Assembly: GCA_022821645.1 (NCBI GenBank)
Contig: JAJEDE010000011.1
Coordinates: 1-64,000 of the forward strand
Length of the DNA: 64,000 nt
Reading direction: 5' to 3'
Origin: Chloroflexota bacterium
GTDB taxonomy: Bacteria; Chloroflexota; UBA11872
Part shown: positions 63,676 through 64,000 of the stretch, piece after piece
Layout of the letters: every line of letters begins with the position of its first letter
Numbering within the stretch: position 1 is the stretch's first letter
The notes under the pieces: generated by a model
Database searches by the model: none
What the model was told of the DNA's origin: nothing
What the model saw: the letters and a program-made list of their open reading frames with translations, nothing else
Made by a program: the position numbers and the translations under genes

Positions 63676-64000
63676 GCGACGAGCCGCTGCGCAAGCCGCC
63701 GTCGCCGACCGCGCACGCGTTCATTCCCGGACCCCCGTTCGATGAGGCGCGCATCCCGCCCACCCGCGTGTCGAATGTCAACACGACCAGCATTCCGGCA
63801 GCCGTGGAATCGGCCTGTCGCGCGATGGCGAACGTGTTCAACCCCGCGGACAACGGCTATCCGTACATGTACACACGGATCTGGCCGGACGGGTGGCTGG
63901 GATTCAGCCCGTATCACGGGGCCATCCAGTTGGCGGGTCGCCACCTGGACGCGCTGCTGGCGGCCGAGGACGCGCTGGGCGTTGAGCTGGACGAAGAGGT
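63672..64000 (+). CDS. unrecognised protein, N-terminal 109 residues, cut by the window end
   Basis: The ATG at 63672 overlaps the propeller stop (ATGA), and the frame is open to the right edge. It begins MSDEPLRKPPSPTAHAFIPG and continues with VNTTSIPAAVESACRAMANVF, NGYPYMYTRIWPDGWLGFSP and HLDALLAAEDALGVEL. I do not recognise a family. Tight coupling to the propeller gene suggests the two proteins act together. Confidence 0.7.
   Translation, partial: MSDEPLRKPPSPTAHAFIPGPPFDEARIPPTRVSNVNTTSIPAAVESACRAMANVFNPADNGYPYMYTRIWPDGWLGFSPYHGAIQLAGRHLDALLAAEDALGVELDEE

Noticed and set aside
1-64000. CRISPR arrays, insertion sequences, integrases and rRNA
   Set aside because: No regularly spaced direct repeats, no transposase or integrase motifs and no rRNA-like sequence were seen; the repeats present are dispersed single or paired elements.

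Overview
The window is high-GC, tightly packed bacterial chromosome with many 4-bp ATGA/GTGA overlaps and frequent GTG/TTG starts. I infer a member of the Chloroflexota, possibly a marine or host-associated lineage. The reasons are a Tat-lipoprotein solute-binding protein with a repetitive VEK(I/V)V-type spacer, a T-box-controlled trp operon in a very GC-rich genome, Pro/Thr/Ser-rich lipoproteins, an archaeal-type phosphoglycerate mutase, SelA, and many Gfo/Idh/MocA, enolase-superfamily, creatininase and hydantoinase-type genes. The taxonomy is inferred, not demonstrated.

1-8.4 kb: the N-terminus of an XRE-type antitoxin-like gene at the left edge, then leftward genes for a ketopantoate-reductase-like enzyme, a tandem metallo-beta-lactamase protein, a sulfatase and a sugar-binding five-bladed propeller protein. 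The gaps between them hold many copies of a ~50-bp interspersed repeat. A complete MntA/HepT (nucleotidyltransferase/HEPN) toxin-antitoxin pair follows. 8.5-15.8 kb: a Gfo/Idh/MocA oxidoreductase, a DUF3604/PHP-like protein, a DUF3800 protein, a DegT-family aminotransferase and a second propeller paralogue.

15.9-19.2 kb: a ferric-iron ABC transporter (permease plus binding protein, no ATPase) behind a promoter with two DtxR/IdeR-like palindromes, then two tRNA-Ser genes. 19.2-28.6 kb: an SRPBCC protein, an alpha/beta hydrolase, and a full leftward tryptophan operon (trpE-G-D-C-F, an unrecognised lipoprotein, trpB-A) preceded by a T-box riboswitch with a UGG specifier and an intrinsic terminator.

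28.6-41 kb: a sugar isomerase/epimerase, two overlapping family-2 glycosyltransferases, a zinc-ribbon protein, mnmA, and a long rightward run (apgM, selA, 2TM protein, DUF72, a degenerate 2-hydroxyacid dehydrogenase, FGGY kinase, class II aldolase, unknown, SDR). 41-55.4 kb: catabolic and accessory genes (cupin, flavoprotein, SDR plus enolase-superfamily pair, DUF2723 membrane protein, two tiny lipoproteins sharing a C-terminal motif, glycosidase, creatininase, SGNH hydrolase, polysaccharide deacetylase, third propeller paralogue, amidohydrolase, Gfo/Idh/MocA).

55.5-64 kb: a rightward operon of hydantoinase/oxoprolinase A and B subunits, two oligopeptide-type ABC ATPases, an Asp-box propeller protein and an unrecognised gene running off the right end. 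Overall the accessory content points to uptake and breakdown of decorated sugars, sugar acids and cyclic amides or peptides, set among housekeeping loci (trp, mnmA, apgM, selA, tRNAs).
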